From the NCBI RefSeq assembly GCF_900100665.1, contig NZ_FNCS01000008.1:62001-126000 (forward strand): DNA of 64,000 nt, written 5' to 3'. Position numbers and translations under genes: made by a program. The stretch comes from Pelagibacterium luteolum. GTDB taxonomy: Bacteria; Pseudomonadota; Alphaproteobacteria; Rhizobiales; Devosiaceae. The notes below the pieces were generated by a model. It had not been told where the DNA came from, did not search any database, and worked only from the letters and a program-made list of their open reading frames with translations. Below, piece after piece: positions 29,083 through 37,895 of this stretch (the first letter of the stretch is position 1; every line of letters begins with the position of its first letter).

Positions 29083-29613
29083 TCAGATTTCAACGGCAAG
29101 GCTCGGTTCGAGCACGATCAGGCTCGTGTCGCCCAGAAGGGGGGCCAGGAGATCGAATACCGGATCGATATCGTGGTCGTCGATCGCCAGCGCGAGGAGC
29201 TTGGGCCGTGCAATTTCAAGAAGCGCCGTGCCGTGAGCGCCGCATTGAGGGCCGGTGCCCGACAGGATCACAACGGCGCCGTCTGCCCAACGATCATATT
29301 GCGTGGACGATGTCGCTTGGTCGAGGATCAGCAAGCCTTCGTCAGGCGAGTCGACAATAAGGCCGCTGGTGTCCAGGCGGTAGAGCACAAGGCTCGCTTC
29401 CTCTTCATCGATAAGCCGCGCGCGCCTTCTGGGTCGCCACGCTGCGCCTTCGAAATCCTCGAGATCGGTTGGGTCAGGGTGGATGACGGAATCAGCGCCC
29501 GAGACGAGTTCGCCGACGTTAATGGTTGCCGGTGCGCCTTCGGGATCGAGGACGATGATACGACCCCCAATCTGAATCCGGTACGTCATTGCGCCAAACC
29601 ACGTGATCTTCAT
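29083..29613 (-). CDS. Metallo-beta-lactamase-fold-like protein lacking the metal motif
   Basis: A 176-residue protein. Its N-terminus, [20 protein letters not shown] followed by VLDPEGAP, matches the first strands of UlaG-like metallo-beta-lactamase hydrolases (MKITWLGHAxFxIE...ILIDP). The diagnostic HxHxDH motif is absent; the corresponding region has only [15 protein letters not shown]. Downstream, [20 protein letters not shown] also lacks the expected His/Asp ligands. It is therefore probably a non-catalytic or highly diverged member. The ATG at 29613 is chosen because the longer frame to 29721 overlaps the start of divergent ruvX. Codon use is like its neighbours. Confidence 0.6.
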   Translation of the reverse strand: MKITWFGAMTYRIQIGGRIIVLDPEGAPATINVGELVSGADSVIHPDPTDLEDFEGAAWRPRRRARLIDEEEASLVLYRLDTSGLIVDSPDEGLLILDQATSSTQYDRWADGAVVILSGTGPQCGAHGTALLEIARPKLLALAIDDHDIDPVFDLLAPLLGDTSLIVLEPSLAVEI

Positions 29614-29685
29614 TGCGCCATTTTCCTTGCCAGCTCGCTGCAAACTGCTGATAAGCCGCCTTGGCCAGGCCCGCAAGGAAGAGAC

Positions 29686-30144
29686 ATGTCGGACACCTCC
29701 AACCCGCTCACCGATCTCCACCCCTCCGGCAAGCTCATGGGGCTGGACTTGGGTACCAAGACCATCGGCGTTGCGATCTCTGACAGCCTTCGCATGACCG
29801 CGTCACCAATCGAAACTATCAAGCGGGCGAAGTTTACAGCGGATGCAGAGAGGCTTTTGGCGCTGATCACCCATAACAATGTGACCGGGATCGTGATCGG
29901 TCTGCCGCTCAACATGGACGGCTCGGAAGGCCCACGCGCTCAGTCGGCCCGCGCTTTCGTGCGTAATCTCAAGCAAAAGATCGATCTCCCCATGGTGTTC
30001 TGGGACGAGCGCATGTCGACCATGGCCGTGACACGCACGATGATCGAGGCCGATCTGTCGCGGGCACGGCGCGCCGAAGTGGTGGACAAACTTGCGGCGA
30101 GCTACATTTTGCAGGGCGCGCTCGATCGGCTGCGTCCGCGTTAA
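29686..30144 (+). CDS. ruvX: Holliday-junction resolvase-like / pre-16S rRNA nuclease
   Basis: A 152-residue YqgF/RuvX-family RNase H-like nuclease, linked to 16S rRNA 5' maturation and to resolvase activity in some species. The N-terminal strand with catalytic Asp reads [17 protein letters not shown]. The second acidic region is [19 protein letters not shown], and [13 protein letters not shown] with the late [15 protein letters not shown] completes the pattern. The open frame extends far upstream, but the ATG at 29686 is preceded by AAGGAAGAG and matches family length. It is divergent from the metallo-beta-lactamase-like gene. Confidence 0.92.
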   Translation: MSDTSNPLTDLHPSGKLMGLDLGTKTIGVAISDSLRMTASPIETIKRAKFTADAERLLALITHNNVTGIVIGLPLNMDGSEGPRAQSARAFVRNLKQKIDLPMVFWDERMSTMAVTRTMIEADLSRARRAEVVDKLAASYILQGALDRLRPR

Positions 30145-30224
30145 AGCTCTGAAAAGTGCCAAACCTGCCCTTGCCGCTCCCTGCCCCATGGGTTAGGGAC
30201 CGCTAGTCGAGAGTGGGACAGACA

Positions 30225-31202
30225 ATGGCACGACGACAACCGGACCCGTCCGATAGCCCGAAGGGCTCTTTTCTTCCTTTCCGTCATCGGCATCTTTTGG
30301 GCATCGCCCAGCTCAACCAGCAAGAGATCATCGATCTCCTGGATCGCGCCGAGGCAATGATTCCGATCTCGCGTCAGCGCAAGACATTGCCCAATCTGGC
30401 GGGCAAGACGCAGATCAATCTGTTCTTTGAAAATTCCACCCGCACCCAGGCGAGCTTCGAGATTGCGGGCAAGCGGCTGGGCGCGACGGTCATGAATATG
30501 GCGGTGCGCACATCCTCGGTCGCCAAGGGTGAGACCCTGGTCGATACGGCGGCCACGCTCAATGCCATGCAGCCGGACGCGATCGTCGTGCGCCACGGAT
30601 CATCCGGCGCGGTCGAGCTCTTGAGCCAGAAGGTCGAATGCGCTGTGCTGAACGCCGGCGACGGCGCGCATGAACATCCGACACAGGCGCTGCTCGATGC
30701 CCTAACGATCCGGCGCCACAAGGGACGGCTGAACGGGCTAACCGTGGCGATTTGTGGCGACATCGCCAATTCGCGTGTCGCCCGGTCCAATCTGATCCTC
30801 CTCGGCGCAATGCGTGCGCGAACGCGCGTGATCGCGCCAAAATCGCTGCTGCCGCGCGGCGTCGACCAGATGGCGTCGGAAGTCTTCACCGATATGCGCA
30901 AGGGTCTTGAGGGCGCGGACGTCGTGATGATGCTTCGGCTTCAGAACGAACGCGCATCGGGCAAGCTGATCCCGTCGGTGCGCGAATACTATAAGTTTTA
31001 TGGCCTGGACGCCGAAAAGCTCTCCCATGCCAATGCCGACGCGCTCGTCATGCATCCAGGACCAATGAACCGAGGCGTGGAGATCGACCCGGCCATCGCG
31101 GACGGCCCGCAATCGGTCATCACACAACAGGTCGAAATGGGGGTCGCTGTACGTATGGCGGTGCTCGATGCCCTACTGAACAAGGATGCGGACGATGCAT
31201 AA
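30225..31202 (+). CDS. pyrB: Aspartate carbamoyltransferase catalytic subunit
   Basis: Condenses carbamoyl phosphate and aspartate, the committed step of pyrimidine synthesis. About 325 residues. The carbamoyl-phosphate loop reads [20 protein letters not shown]; the His region is [13 protein letters not shown]; the aspartate-binding stretch carries RLQNER; the C-terminus has [13 protein letters not shown]. The start at 30225 has GGGACAG upstream; a GTG at 30213 is possible. It overlaps the next gene by eight bases. Together with a non-catalytic dihydroorotase-like partner this is the class of ATCase that forms a dodecamer with pDHO. Confidence 0.94.
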   Translation: MARRQPDPSDSPKGSFLPFRHRHLLGIAQLNQQEIIDLLDRAEAMIPISRQRKTLPNLAGKTQINLFFENSTRTQASFEIAGKRLGATVMNMAVRTSSVAKGETLVDTAATLNAMQPDAIVVRHGSSGAVELLSQKVECAVLNAGDGAHEHPTQALLDALTIRRHKGRLNGLTVAICGDIANSRVARSNLILLGAMRARTRVIAPKSLLPRGVDQMASEVFTDMRKGLEGADVVMMLRLQNERASGKLIPSVREYYKFYGLDAEKLSHANADALVMHPGPMNRGVEIDPAIADGPQSVITQQVEMGVAVRMAVLDALLNKDADDA

Positions 31203-32493
31203 GCCCATCCTTATTGAAAACGCACGCATCATAGATCCAGCCAGCAATACCGACATGCGCGGCGCTGTGCTTATCGAGAACGACAGGATCGCCGATATCA
31301 CGCAAGGCGCGGTCGATGGCGGTCCGGATGCCGCGCGGCGGATCGACGCAAAGGGCATGGTTCTCGCCCCAGGGCTCATCGATATGCGCGTGTTCACCGG
31401 TGAACCGGGGCACGAATATCGCGAGACGCTGCAAAGCGCCGGACGCGCCGCGGCTGCCGGTGGCGTGACGTCCATCGTCGTCATGCCCGATACGCAACCA
31501 GTGATCGACGATGGCGCGCTGGTGGAGTTCATCGCGCGCCATGCCGAGGCAACGACCTGCGTCAACGTCCTCCCATCGGCGTCGATCACCAAGGGAACCG
31601 GCGGTCAGGACCTGACCGAGTTCGGGCTATTGCGCGAAGCTGGCGCGGTCTGCTTCACGGAAGGGCGCAGCTCTATCCAGAGCACCGCGGTTCTGCGCGC
31701 GGCAATGATCTACGCCAACAATTTCGATGTGCCGATCGTACATCTGCCCGCAGAAGCGAGCCTTGTTTCGGATGGCGTAATGAATGCCGGCGCGCTCGCG
31801 ACGTTTCGCGGGCTGAAAGGCATTCCTACCGAAGCCGAAACCATTCCGCTCGATCGCGATCTACAACTAGCGCTAATGACGGGTGCCCGCTACCACGCCG
31901 CGCAGATTTCCACCGCGCGGTCGGCGGAACTGGCCAAATTTTACAAGCGGCGAAGCAATGCCATATCGGTCGGGGCGTCGATCAACAATCTATGCCTCAA
32001 CGAGAACGATGTCGGCTCATACCGCACGTTCTTCAAGCTATCCCCGCCGCTTCGAAGCGAAGACGATCGGCTGGCGCTTGTCGACGCGCTCAAAAGAGGC
32101 GTCGTCGACGTCATTCATTCCGATCACGATCCGCAAGATACCGAGGTCAAACGCCAGCCTTTCGCTGACGCAGCAGTCGGGGCGATTGGTCTTGAAACCC
32201 TGCTTGCGGCGGCATTGCGCCTCGTCCACTCCGGCGATTTGGATCTGACGACCGTGCTGCGCGCCATGACATCGCGCCCAGCCGAAATATTAGGACTGGA
32301 TGCCGGCCGTATCGCCAAGGGCGCACCTGCCGATCTCTGCCTGTTCGATCCGGACTATCCATGGCTGGTGGAGGAAGCTACGATCCGCTCACGGTCGCGC
32401 AACACGACGTTCGAAAACGCACGCATGTCCGGGAAAGTCATGATGACGATCGTCGGCGGCAAGACGGTATTTGAGGAGGACGCCTTCGCATGA
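31195..32493 (+). CDS. pyrC: Dihydroorotase-like protein without metal site (pDHO)
   Basis: A 432-residue amidohydrolase-fold protein of the type encoded next to pyrB. The usual zinc motif DxHxH after APGLID is here DMRVF (Arg65 and Phe67 in place of the two His). The metal-bridging acidic motif FSDDG is FTEG, and IATDHAPH is IHSDHDPQ, while YHAAQIST lacks the second His of the normal YHxxHxST. It is therefore unlikely to be an active dihydroorotase. Related pseudo-dihydroorotases bind and stabilise PyrB; an active type II PyrC should be encoded elsewhere. It is coupled to pyrB (8-base overlap) and to plsY (ATGA overlap). I chose ATG 31195 over 31186 on ribosome-binding-site spacing. Confidence 0.88.
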   Translation: MHKPILIENARIIDPASNTDMRGAVLIENDRIADITQGAVDGGPDAARRIDAKGMVLAPGLIDMRVFTGEPGHEYRETLQSAGRAAAAGGVTSIVVMPDTQPVIDDGALVEFIARHAEATTCVNVLPSASITKGTGGQDLTEFGLLREAGAVCFTEGRSSIQSTAVLRAAMIYANNFDVPIVHLPAEASLVSDGVMNAGALATFRGLKGIPTEAETIPLDRDLQLALMTGARYHAAQISTARSAELAKFYKRRSNAISVGASINNLCLNENDVGSYRTFFKLSPPLRSEDDRLALVDALKRGVVDVIHSDHDPQDTEVKRQPFADAAVGAIGLETLLAAALRLVHSGDLDLTTVLRAMTSRPAEILGLDAGRIAKGAPADLCLFDPDYPWLVEEATIRSRSRNTTFENARMSGKVMMTIVGGKTVFEEDAFA

Positions 32494-33092
32494 CGCAATA
32501 TGCGCTGGCACTTATATTGGGATATCTGCTCGGTTCGATCCCGTTCGGCGTCCTTGCGACCCAACTCGCCGGGGTCGGCGACGTGCGGTCCATAGGCTCG
32601 GGCAACATAGGGGCAACCAACGTTCTGCGGACGGGTCGCAAGGACCTTGCCGCCCTTACGCTGATTGGGGACGCAGGCAAGGGCGCGGCAGCAGTCGGGA
32701 TCGCCTATTGGCTCTGGGGGTATGAGGCGGCCACGCTCGCCGGCGTAGCGGCTTTTTTCGGCCACGTCTTTCCAGTGTGGCTCGGCTTTAAGGGCGGCAA
32801 AGGCGTCGCGACATATATCGGCATTCTTCTCGCTCTCAACTGGCTCGTCGGCCTCATCTTTTGTGCGGTGTGGCTGCTGATCGCTGCTGTGCGACGCTAT
32901 TCATCCCTGGCGGCGCTAACCGCGGCGGCCACCGCGCCAATGTTCGCCTACGCATTTTCAGGGGAATGGCTGACCGTCGCAACCTTCGTTCTGTCGGTAA
33001 CCTTGTTCATAACGCACCGGACGAACATCGCCAGACTGCTCAAGGGCACCGAGAGCAGGATCGGGGACAAAAAACCTGCCGGACAGGGCTGA
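32490..33092 (+). CDS. plsY: Glycerol-3-phosphate acyltransferase PlsY
   Basis: Membrane acyltransferase that uses acyl phosphate to acylate glycerol 3-phosphate, the first step of phospholipid synthesis. The protein has 200 residues with about five membrane segments. Motif 1 is [14 protein letters not shown] with [13 protein letters not shown], the phosphate/glycine loop is [12 protein letters not shown], and the third conserved loop is near [16 protein letters not shown]. The start overlaps the pyrC-like stop by four bases. Confidence 0.94.
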   Translation: MTQYALALILGYLLGSIPFGVLATQLAGVGDVRSIGSGNIGATNVLRTGRKDLAALTLIGDAGKGAAAVGIAYWLWGYEAATLAGVAAFFGHVFPVWLGFKGGKGVATYIGILLALNWLVGLIFCAVWLLIAAVRRYSSLAALTAAATAPMFAYAFSGEWLTVATFVLSVTLFITHRTNIARLLKGTESRIGDKKPAGQG

Positions 33093-33099
33093 ACGCTTC

Positions 33100-34209
33100 A
33101 TGCAGCGCGCAAATCTTTCCCCCAAACAGCGCGTCGCATGGTTACGATTGATCCGAAGCGATAATGTGGGACCCTCGACCTTCCGCGCACTGATCAATCG
33201 GTTCGGCGGAGCTGAAGCGGCGCTCGATGCCCTACCCCATCTTGCGCAGCGCGGCGGCGGACGGACCATCCGGATACCTTCGCAGGGCGAGGCCGAAGAC
33301 GAGATGGCGGGCATCGACAAGATGGGCGCGCGCCTCGTGGCCGTCACCGACCCCGACTATCCGCCGCATCTCAAACACGTCGCCGGCCCGCCGCCACTGC
33401 TCACGGTGATGGGGGACGCTATCCTTGGTGCTCCACGAACGGTCGGCATCGTTGGCGCTCGAAATGCGTCGGCGGCCGGTCGTCGCATGGCGCAAATGCT
33501 GGCAAACGATCTCGGCACCGGTGGTTATGTCGTCGTCTCCGGTCTGGCGCGCGGCATAGATGCAGCTGCGCACAAGGCAGCTCTTGCCAGCGGTACCATT
33601 GCCGTGATGGCCGGAGGACTGGATCGCCTCTATCCGCCGGAAAACATCGATCTTGCTCAGGCGATCGTCGATCAGGGCGGCGCTTTGGTCACGGAAATGC
33701 CACTGGGTTGGGAGCCAAGGGCGCGCGACTTCCCCCGCCGCAACAGGCTGGTGGCCGGAATATCTCTGGGCGTGGTGATTGTGGAGGCGGCCAAGCGGTC
33801 GGGATCGCTGATCACCGCGCGATTGGCCCTGGAGCAGGATCGCGAAGTTTTCGCAGTGCCTGGCTCCCCCCTCGACCCGCGTGCCGAAGGCGGCAATCAT
33901 CTGATCCAGCAAGGCGCCAAGCTTGTTACATGCGCCCGCGACATCGTTTCCGAACTGACCCATGCCGACCCCTCGCGCCTGCCGCTCTTTGAAACGCGCG
34001 AACCCGAAGATGCCCATCCTGTGGACAATGAACCCACAGACGATGAGCGTGGCCGGCTGATCGAAGCGCTTAGCCATGCGCCGACGGCTAGCGACGTCCT
34101 GATCGAGGCAACCGGAATTGCTGCCGGTGCGATGCAGATCATGCTATTGGAACTCGAACTGGCGGGACGGATCGAACGCACCGGTCAATTGTTCGCCTTG
34201 AGGGGATGA
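33100..34209 (+). CDS. dprA: DNA-processing protein DprA
   Basis: Binds incoming single-stranded DNA and loads RecA during natural transformation; also present in species not known to transform. The protein has 369 residues: a SAM-like N-terminus (WLRLIRSDNVGPSTFRALI), the Rossmann-type core with VGIVGARNASAAGRRMA, VSGLARGIDAAAHKAAL, the PRRNRLVAGISLG region and VPGSPLDPRAEGGNHLIQQG, then a C-terminal winged helix (about residues 300-365, with LLELELAGRIERTGQLF). It lies eight bases after plsY and probably shares its transcript. Confidence 0.93.
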   Translation: MQRANLSPKQRVAWLRLIRSDNVGPSTFRALINRFGGAEAALDALPHLAQRGGGRTIRIPSQGEAEDEMAGIDKMGARLVAVTDPDYPPHLKHVAGPPPLLTVMGDAILGAPRTVGIVGARNASAAGRRMAQMLANDLGTGGYVVVSGLARGIDAAAHKAALASGTIAVMAGGLDRLYPPENIDLAQAIVDQGGALVTEMPLGWEPRARDFPRRNRLVAGISLGVVIVEAAKRSGSLITARLALEQDREVFAVPGSPLDPRAEGGNHLIQQGAKLVTCARDIVSELTHADPSRLPLFETREPEDAHPVDNEPTDDERGRLIEALSHAPTASDVLIEATGIAAGAMQIMLLELELAGRIERTGQLFALRG

Positions 34210-34437
34210 ATTGTCGCGGTCCAGGACGGCAAATCGGGCACGCGATTGACATCGCCTAGCGACTTCACCATTTTGCGCGGACCTTGAGCGCAGGTCACTC
34301 GCGCCCTACCTCCAGTGATTCAAGGCGTTCTGGAGCAAGCTTGCTTCCATTTTTTTATTTGTCGCGTTCCCAGTCCGAATAGGTGATGACACTTGTTTCG
34401 GGGAACGCTCAGTAGCAGTTGCGGAGCCGTCACAGGC

Positions 34438-37029
34438 ATGAAAGTCGTTATCGTCGAGAGCCCGGCCAAGGCCAAGACCATCAACAAATATCTGGGCAAG
34501 GACTTCGAGGTTCTGGCCAGCTTTGGGCACGTGCGCGATCTGCCGGCCAAGGATGGATCGGTGCGTCCCGACGAAGATTTCGCGATGAGTTGGGAGATCG
34601 ACTCCAACTCCAAGAAACGTCTCGCCGACATCACGCGCGCGCTTAAAGGCGCTGACGAACTGATTCTGGCGACTGACCCTGATCGCGAAGGCGAGGCCAT
34701 TTCCTGGCACCTTCTGGACGCGCTCAAGGACAAGAAAGCCATCAAGAAGGACATGCCGGTCAAGCGCGTGGTGTTCAACGCGATCACCAAAGACGCCGTG
34801 ACCGAGGCGATGAAGTCCCCGCGCGATATCGACGGCCCGCTCGTTGACGCCTATCTGGCGCGGCGCGCGCTCGACTATCTGGTCGGCTTTACGCTCTCCC
34901 CCATTCTCTGGCGCAAGCTGCCAGGGTCACGGTCTGCCGGGCGGGTGCAATCGGTTGCCCTGCGCCTGGTGACAGAGCGCGAGGAAGAGATCGAGCGCTT
35001 CAAGCCTCAGGAATACTGGAGCGTGACGCCGACGCTCAATCAGGCCGGCAAGAGCTTTGAGACCCGGCTGTATTCGGTCGATGGCACCAAGACAGACAAG
35101 CTCGCGGTCAAGACCGGCGAAGATGCTGCCGGGCTGAAGTCGGCGATCGAAGCGGGCAGCTTCAAGATCACCAGCGTCGACAAAAAGCCCACCAAGCGAA
35201 ACCCCTATGCACCGTTCACGACCTCGACGCTCCAGCAGGACGCCTCATCGCGTTTATCGCTGTCGCCATCGCGGACCATGCAGATCGCGCAGCGTCTCTA
35301 TGAGGACGGGCTGATCACCTATATGCGTACGGACGCGGTTCAGATGGCCCCCGAGGCGATCGAAGCAGCACGTCGGGTTATCGGCAAGGAATTCGGCGCC
35401 GAATACGTGCCTGAAAAGCCGCGCCTTTATCAGACCAAGGCCAAGAACGCCCAGGAAGCGCACGAAGCGATCCGCCCGACCGAATTGGGCAAGCATCCGG
35501 ATACGCTGCGTAACCTTGATCCCGATCAGCACAAGATTTACCAGCTCATCTGGCGTCGGGCACTGGCCAGCCAGATGCGGTCAGCCGAGATCGAGCGGAC
35601 GACAGCAGATATCGATGTCGTTGCAGCGGGGCGAGACATCACGCTGCGCGCTACCGGTTCGGTGGTGACGTTTCCTGGCTTTCTTGGCGTCTATGGCGTC
35701 GAAAAGACCGATGAGGACGATGAAGACGGCCGCGATCTTCCGGCTCTGGCGGTGGGCGATACGCCATCGCTTGAGCAGGTGGATATCGAGCAGCACTTCA
35801 CCCAGCCTCCGGCGCGCTACACCGAGGCGAGCCTGATCAAGAAGATGGAAGAGCTGGGCATCGGTCGTCCGTCTACCTACGCGGCCACACTGGGCACGCT
35901 CAAGGACCGCGACTACATCCGGCTGGAAAAGCGTGCCATCGTCCCCGAGGATCGTGGGCGGCTGGTCACGGCCTTCCTGCAGAGCTTTTTCACCAAATAT
36001 GTCGAATACGGCTTCACGGCAGGGCTCGAAGAGGAGCTCGACGAGATTTCGGCGGGCCAGATCGACTACAAGGAGGTGCTGCGGCGCTTCTGGAAGGACT
36101 TCTCGCACCATACCGAGGAGATCAAGGACCTCAGGGTCTCCGAAGTGCTCGATGCGCTCAACGACCTTCTGGGCCACCATATCTTCCCGGAAAAGCCCGA
36201 TGGGACCGACCCGCGGATTTGTCCGACCTGCGGCACGGGCCAGCTTTCGCTCAAGCTGGGTAAGTATGGCGCGTTTATCGGCTGCTCGAACTATCCCGAG
36301 TGCCGGCACACGCAACAGCTTGCCGAAAGCGCAACCGGGCAGGCTTCCGAGGCGGCAGCTGGCGACGGTGTCCTTGGTGCCGATCCGGAAACGGGGGCGG
36401 AAATCTACCTCAAGACGGGTCGCTTCGGTCCGTACGTCCAGTTGGGCGAGGATAAGGACGCCAAGCGCTCGAGCCTGCCGAAGGGCTGGAATGCGACCGA
36501 GATGGACCTGGAAAAGGCCCTCAAATTGCTTTCCCTGCCGCGTGAGGTCGGGATGCACCCTGAAACGAGCACACCGATCACCGCTGGGCTGGGGCGCTAT
36601 GGTCCGTTCATCCTGCACGACGGCACCTACGCCAACCTTCCTGATGTGGAGGAAGTGTTCACGGTCGGGCTGAACCGGGCTGTCACGCTGTTGGCTGAGA
36701 AGCGCGCAGGCGGCGGGCGTGGCGGTCGCGGGGCGACAGCTGCTGCGATCAAGAGCTTCGAGCATGACGATGGCGCGATTTCGGTCCGGGCCGGTCGCTA
36801 TGGGCCATACGTCAATCAGGGCAAGGTGAATGCTACGTTGCCCAAGGATCTGGGGCCTGAAGACGTGACGCTCGAAAAGGCGCTCGAACTCATTGCCGCC
36901 AAGGGCGGGGCCAAGGCAAAGCCCAAAGCCAAAAAGGCGGCGCCAAAAAAGAAGGCTGCGGCAAAAACCGCGACCAAGGCCAAAGCTCCGGCAAAGCCCA
37001 AGGCCGCAAAGAAAAAGGCCGAAGCGTAA
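34438..37029 (+). CDS. topA: DNA topoisomerase I
   Basis: Type IA topoisomerase that relaxes negative supercoils. The protein has 863 residues. The TOPRIM domain starts MKVVIVESPAKAKTINKYLG with the acidic triad in ATDPDREGEAISWHL (residues 78-92). The active-site Tyr295 is in GLITYMRTDAVQM. One C4 zinc ribbon is seen (CPTCGTGQLSLKLGKYGAF then CSNYPEC), followed by three related repeats (GRFGPYVQLG, GRYGPFILHD, GRYGPYVNQG) and a Lys/Ala/Pro-rich tail typical of alphaproteobacterial TopA. The start at 34438 matches the conserved N-terminus. Its last codons form part of a hairpin that terminates the converging sulfur operon. Confidence 0.95.
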   Translation: MKVVIVESPAKAKTINKYLGKDFEVLASFGHVRDLPAKDGSVRPDEDFAMSWEIDSNSKKRLADITRALKGADELILATDPDREGEAISWHLLDALKDKKAIKKDMPVKRVVFNAITKDAVTEAMKSPRDIDGPLVDAYLARRALDYLVGFTLSPILWRKLPGSRSAGRVQSVALRLVTEREEEIERFKPQEYWSVTPTLNQAGKSFETRLYSVDGTKTDKLAVKTGEDAAGLKSAIEAGSFKITSVDKKPTKRNPYAPFTTSTLQQDASSRLSLSPSRTMQIAQRLYEDGLITYMRTDAVQMAPEAIEAARRVIGKEFGAEYVPEKPRLYQTKAKNAQEAHEAIRPTELGKHPDTLRNLDPDQHKIYQLIWRRALASQMRSAEIERTTADIDVVAAGRDITLRATGSVVTFPGFLGVYGVEKTDEDDEDGRDLPALAVGDTPSLEQVDIEQHFTQPPARYTEASLIKKMEELGIGRPSTYAATLGTLKDRDYIRLEKRAIVPEDRGRLVTAFLQSFFTKYVEYGFTAGLEEELDEISAGQIDYKEVLRRFWKDFSHHTEEIKDLRVSEVLDALNDLLGHHIFPEKPDGTDPRICPTCGTGQLSLKLGKYGAFIGCSNYPECRHTQQLAESATGQASEAAAGDGVLGADPETGAEIYLKTGRFGPYVQLGEDKDAKRSSLPKGWNATEMDLEKALKLLSLPREVGMHPETSTPITAGLGRYGPFILHDGTYANLPDVEEVFTVGLNRAVTLLAEKRAGGGRGGRGATAAAIKSFEHDDGAISVRAGRYGPYVNQGKVNATLPKDLGPEDVTLEKALELIAAKGGAKAKPKAKKAAPKKKAAAKTATKAKAPAKPKAAKKKAEA

Positions 37030-37039
37030 CGCTTCGGCC
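37009..37039 (-). terminator. Terminator of the sulfur operon, inside the topA 3' end
   Basis: Perfect 10-bp stem (GGCCGAAGCG at 37017-37026 with its complement at 37030-37039) and a three-base loop that is exactly the TAA stop codon of topA. Read on the minus strand, the stem is followed by a T-run (37016-37012), so it is a good intrinsic terminator for the soxYZ-side operon. The plus-strand side lacks T's. Confidence 0.75.
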
Positions 37040-37060
37040 CTATGTCCAATCGCCTTGAAA

Positions 37061-37864
37061 TCAGGCGACGTCTTGCGAAAACTCCGCCGTCTCGCCTGTG
37101 TCCTCGGTCCATACCAGATCGAGCGTTCCGGGTGCGTCCGGCTGAATGTAGAACCTAAGATAGGGATTGGCCGATATCGATCTGTGGAGATCGGCCTCGA
37201 AAACCAGTTCATCGCCGATGCGCGCTTCGAGCTTTTCGATCAGTCGCTTGGGGATGATTTCGCCTTGCGCATTGGTCCGCAGCCCGGTTTCCTGGGGGTG
37301 ATTGATCAGAGTCAGCACGCTTGTCGGCGCGCCCGGCTCGACGCGAACTCGGGTCTGGAACACTGATTCGGTATCGTATGTGTCCGACATCGTAAGGCAC
37401 CCTGAAACGGTGACCCTGACCTCGCTTTCGCCGACCAACACCGCGCCGCTGCTGAGTTCAGCAAGCACGACGACCGGTTGGCTTTCATTGAGCCGAACGC
37501 GCGTTTCCAGCCGAGGGGTGGAGCGCGCGTTCGGATATCGAAAGCTGGCGATGTGCGGAAAAGGGTTCGCGGGCGCGAAGACGTGAATGGCCTGAACGTA
37601 CTCGTCTTCGGCCATCGGACGATCGATCGAAATCCCGAGCGGCACCACGGCGCCGTTTTCCGAGATCAGGGGCAGATCGAGAACGACGCCCTGCGCGATA
37701 GGATCGCGACCATCAAGAATGGCCATCGCGTCGTCTACTCGGCTCCACGCACCGGTGTTTCCCAAGGCTAGACGTGGAAGCATGGCTCCTACCGCGACGG
37801 CAGCAGTTCCGGCGAGGATCGAGCGCCGCGACGGGCGAAAATGTGTTTCCATTGGATCAGTCAT
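37061..37864 (-). CDS. Fused SoxYZ-like sulfur carrier, Tat-exported
   Basis: A protein of 267 residues. The N-terminus has a twin-arginine signal (PSRRSILAGTAAVAVGAMLP). Residues about 40-160 resemble SoxY, with HIASFRYPNARSTPRLETRV and a VTVSGC motif whose Cys156 corresponds to the carrier Cys of SoxY. Residues about 165-267 resemble SoxZ (INHPQETGLRTNAQGEIIPK, EADLHRSISANPYLRFYI). In free SoxY the carrier Cys is in a C-terminal GGCGG arm; here it is internal and in SGCLT, as in the fused SoxYZ-like carriers known beside quinoprotein dehydrogenases. It should carry sulfur substrates in the periplasm, but acceptor chemistry is unproven. ATG at 37864. Last gene of the operon. Confidence 0.78.
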   Translation of the reverse strand: MTDPMETHFRPSRRSILAGTAAVAVGAMLPRLALGNTGAWSRVDDAMAILDGRDPIAQGVVLDLPLISENGAVVPLGISIDRPMAEDEYVQAIHVFAPANPFPHIASFRYPNARSTPRLETRVRLNESQPVVVLAELSSGAVLVGESEVRVTVSGCLTMSDTYDTESVFQTRVRVEPGAPTSVLTLINHPQETGLRTNAQGEIIPKRLIEKLEARIGDELVFEADLHRSISANPYLRFYIQPDAPGTLDLVWTEDTGETAEFSQDVA

Positions 37865-37895
37865 GTCCCAGATATAGGGTTGCCCACCGCTCGGC

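Noticed and set aside
35581-37212. Open frame of 543 codons on the minus strand
   Set aside because: Antisense to topA; no recognisable motifs, Arg/Leu/Val-rich shadow composition.
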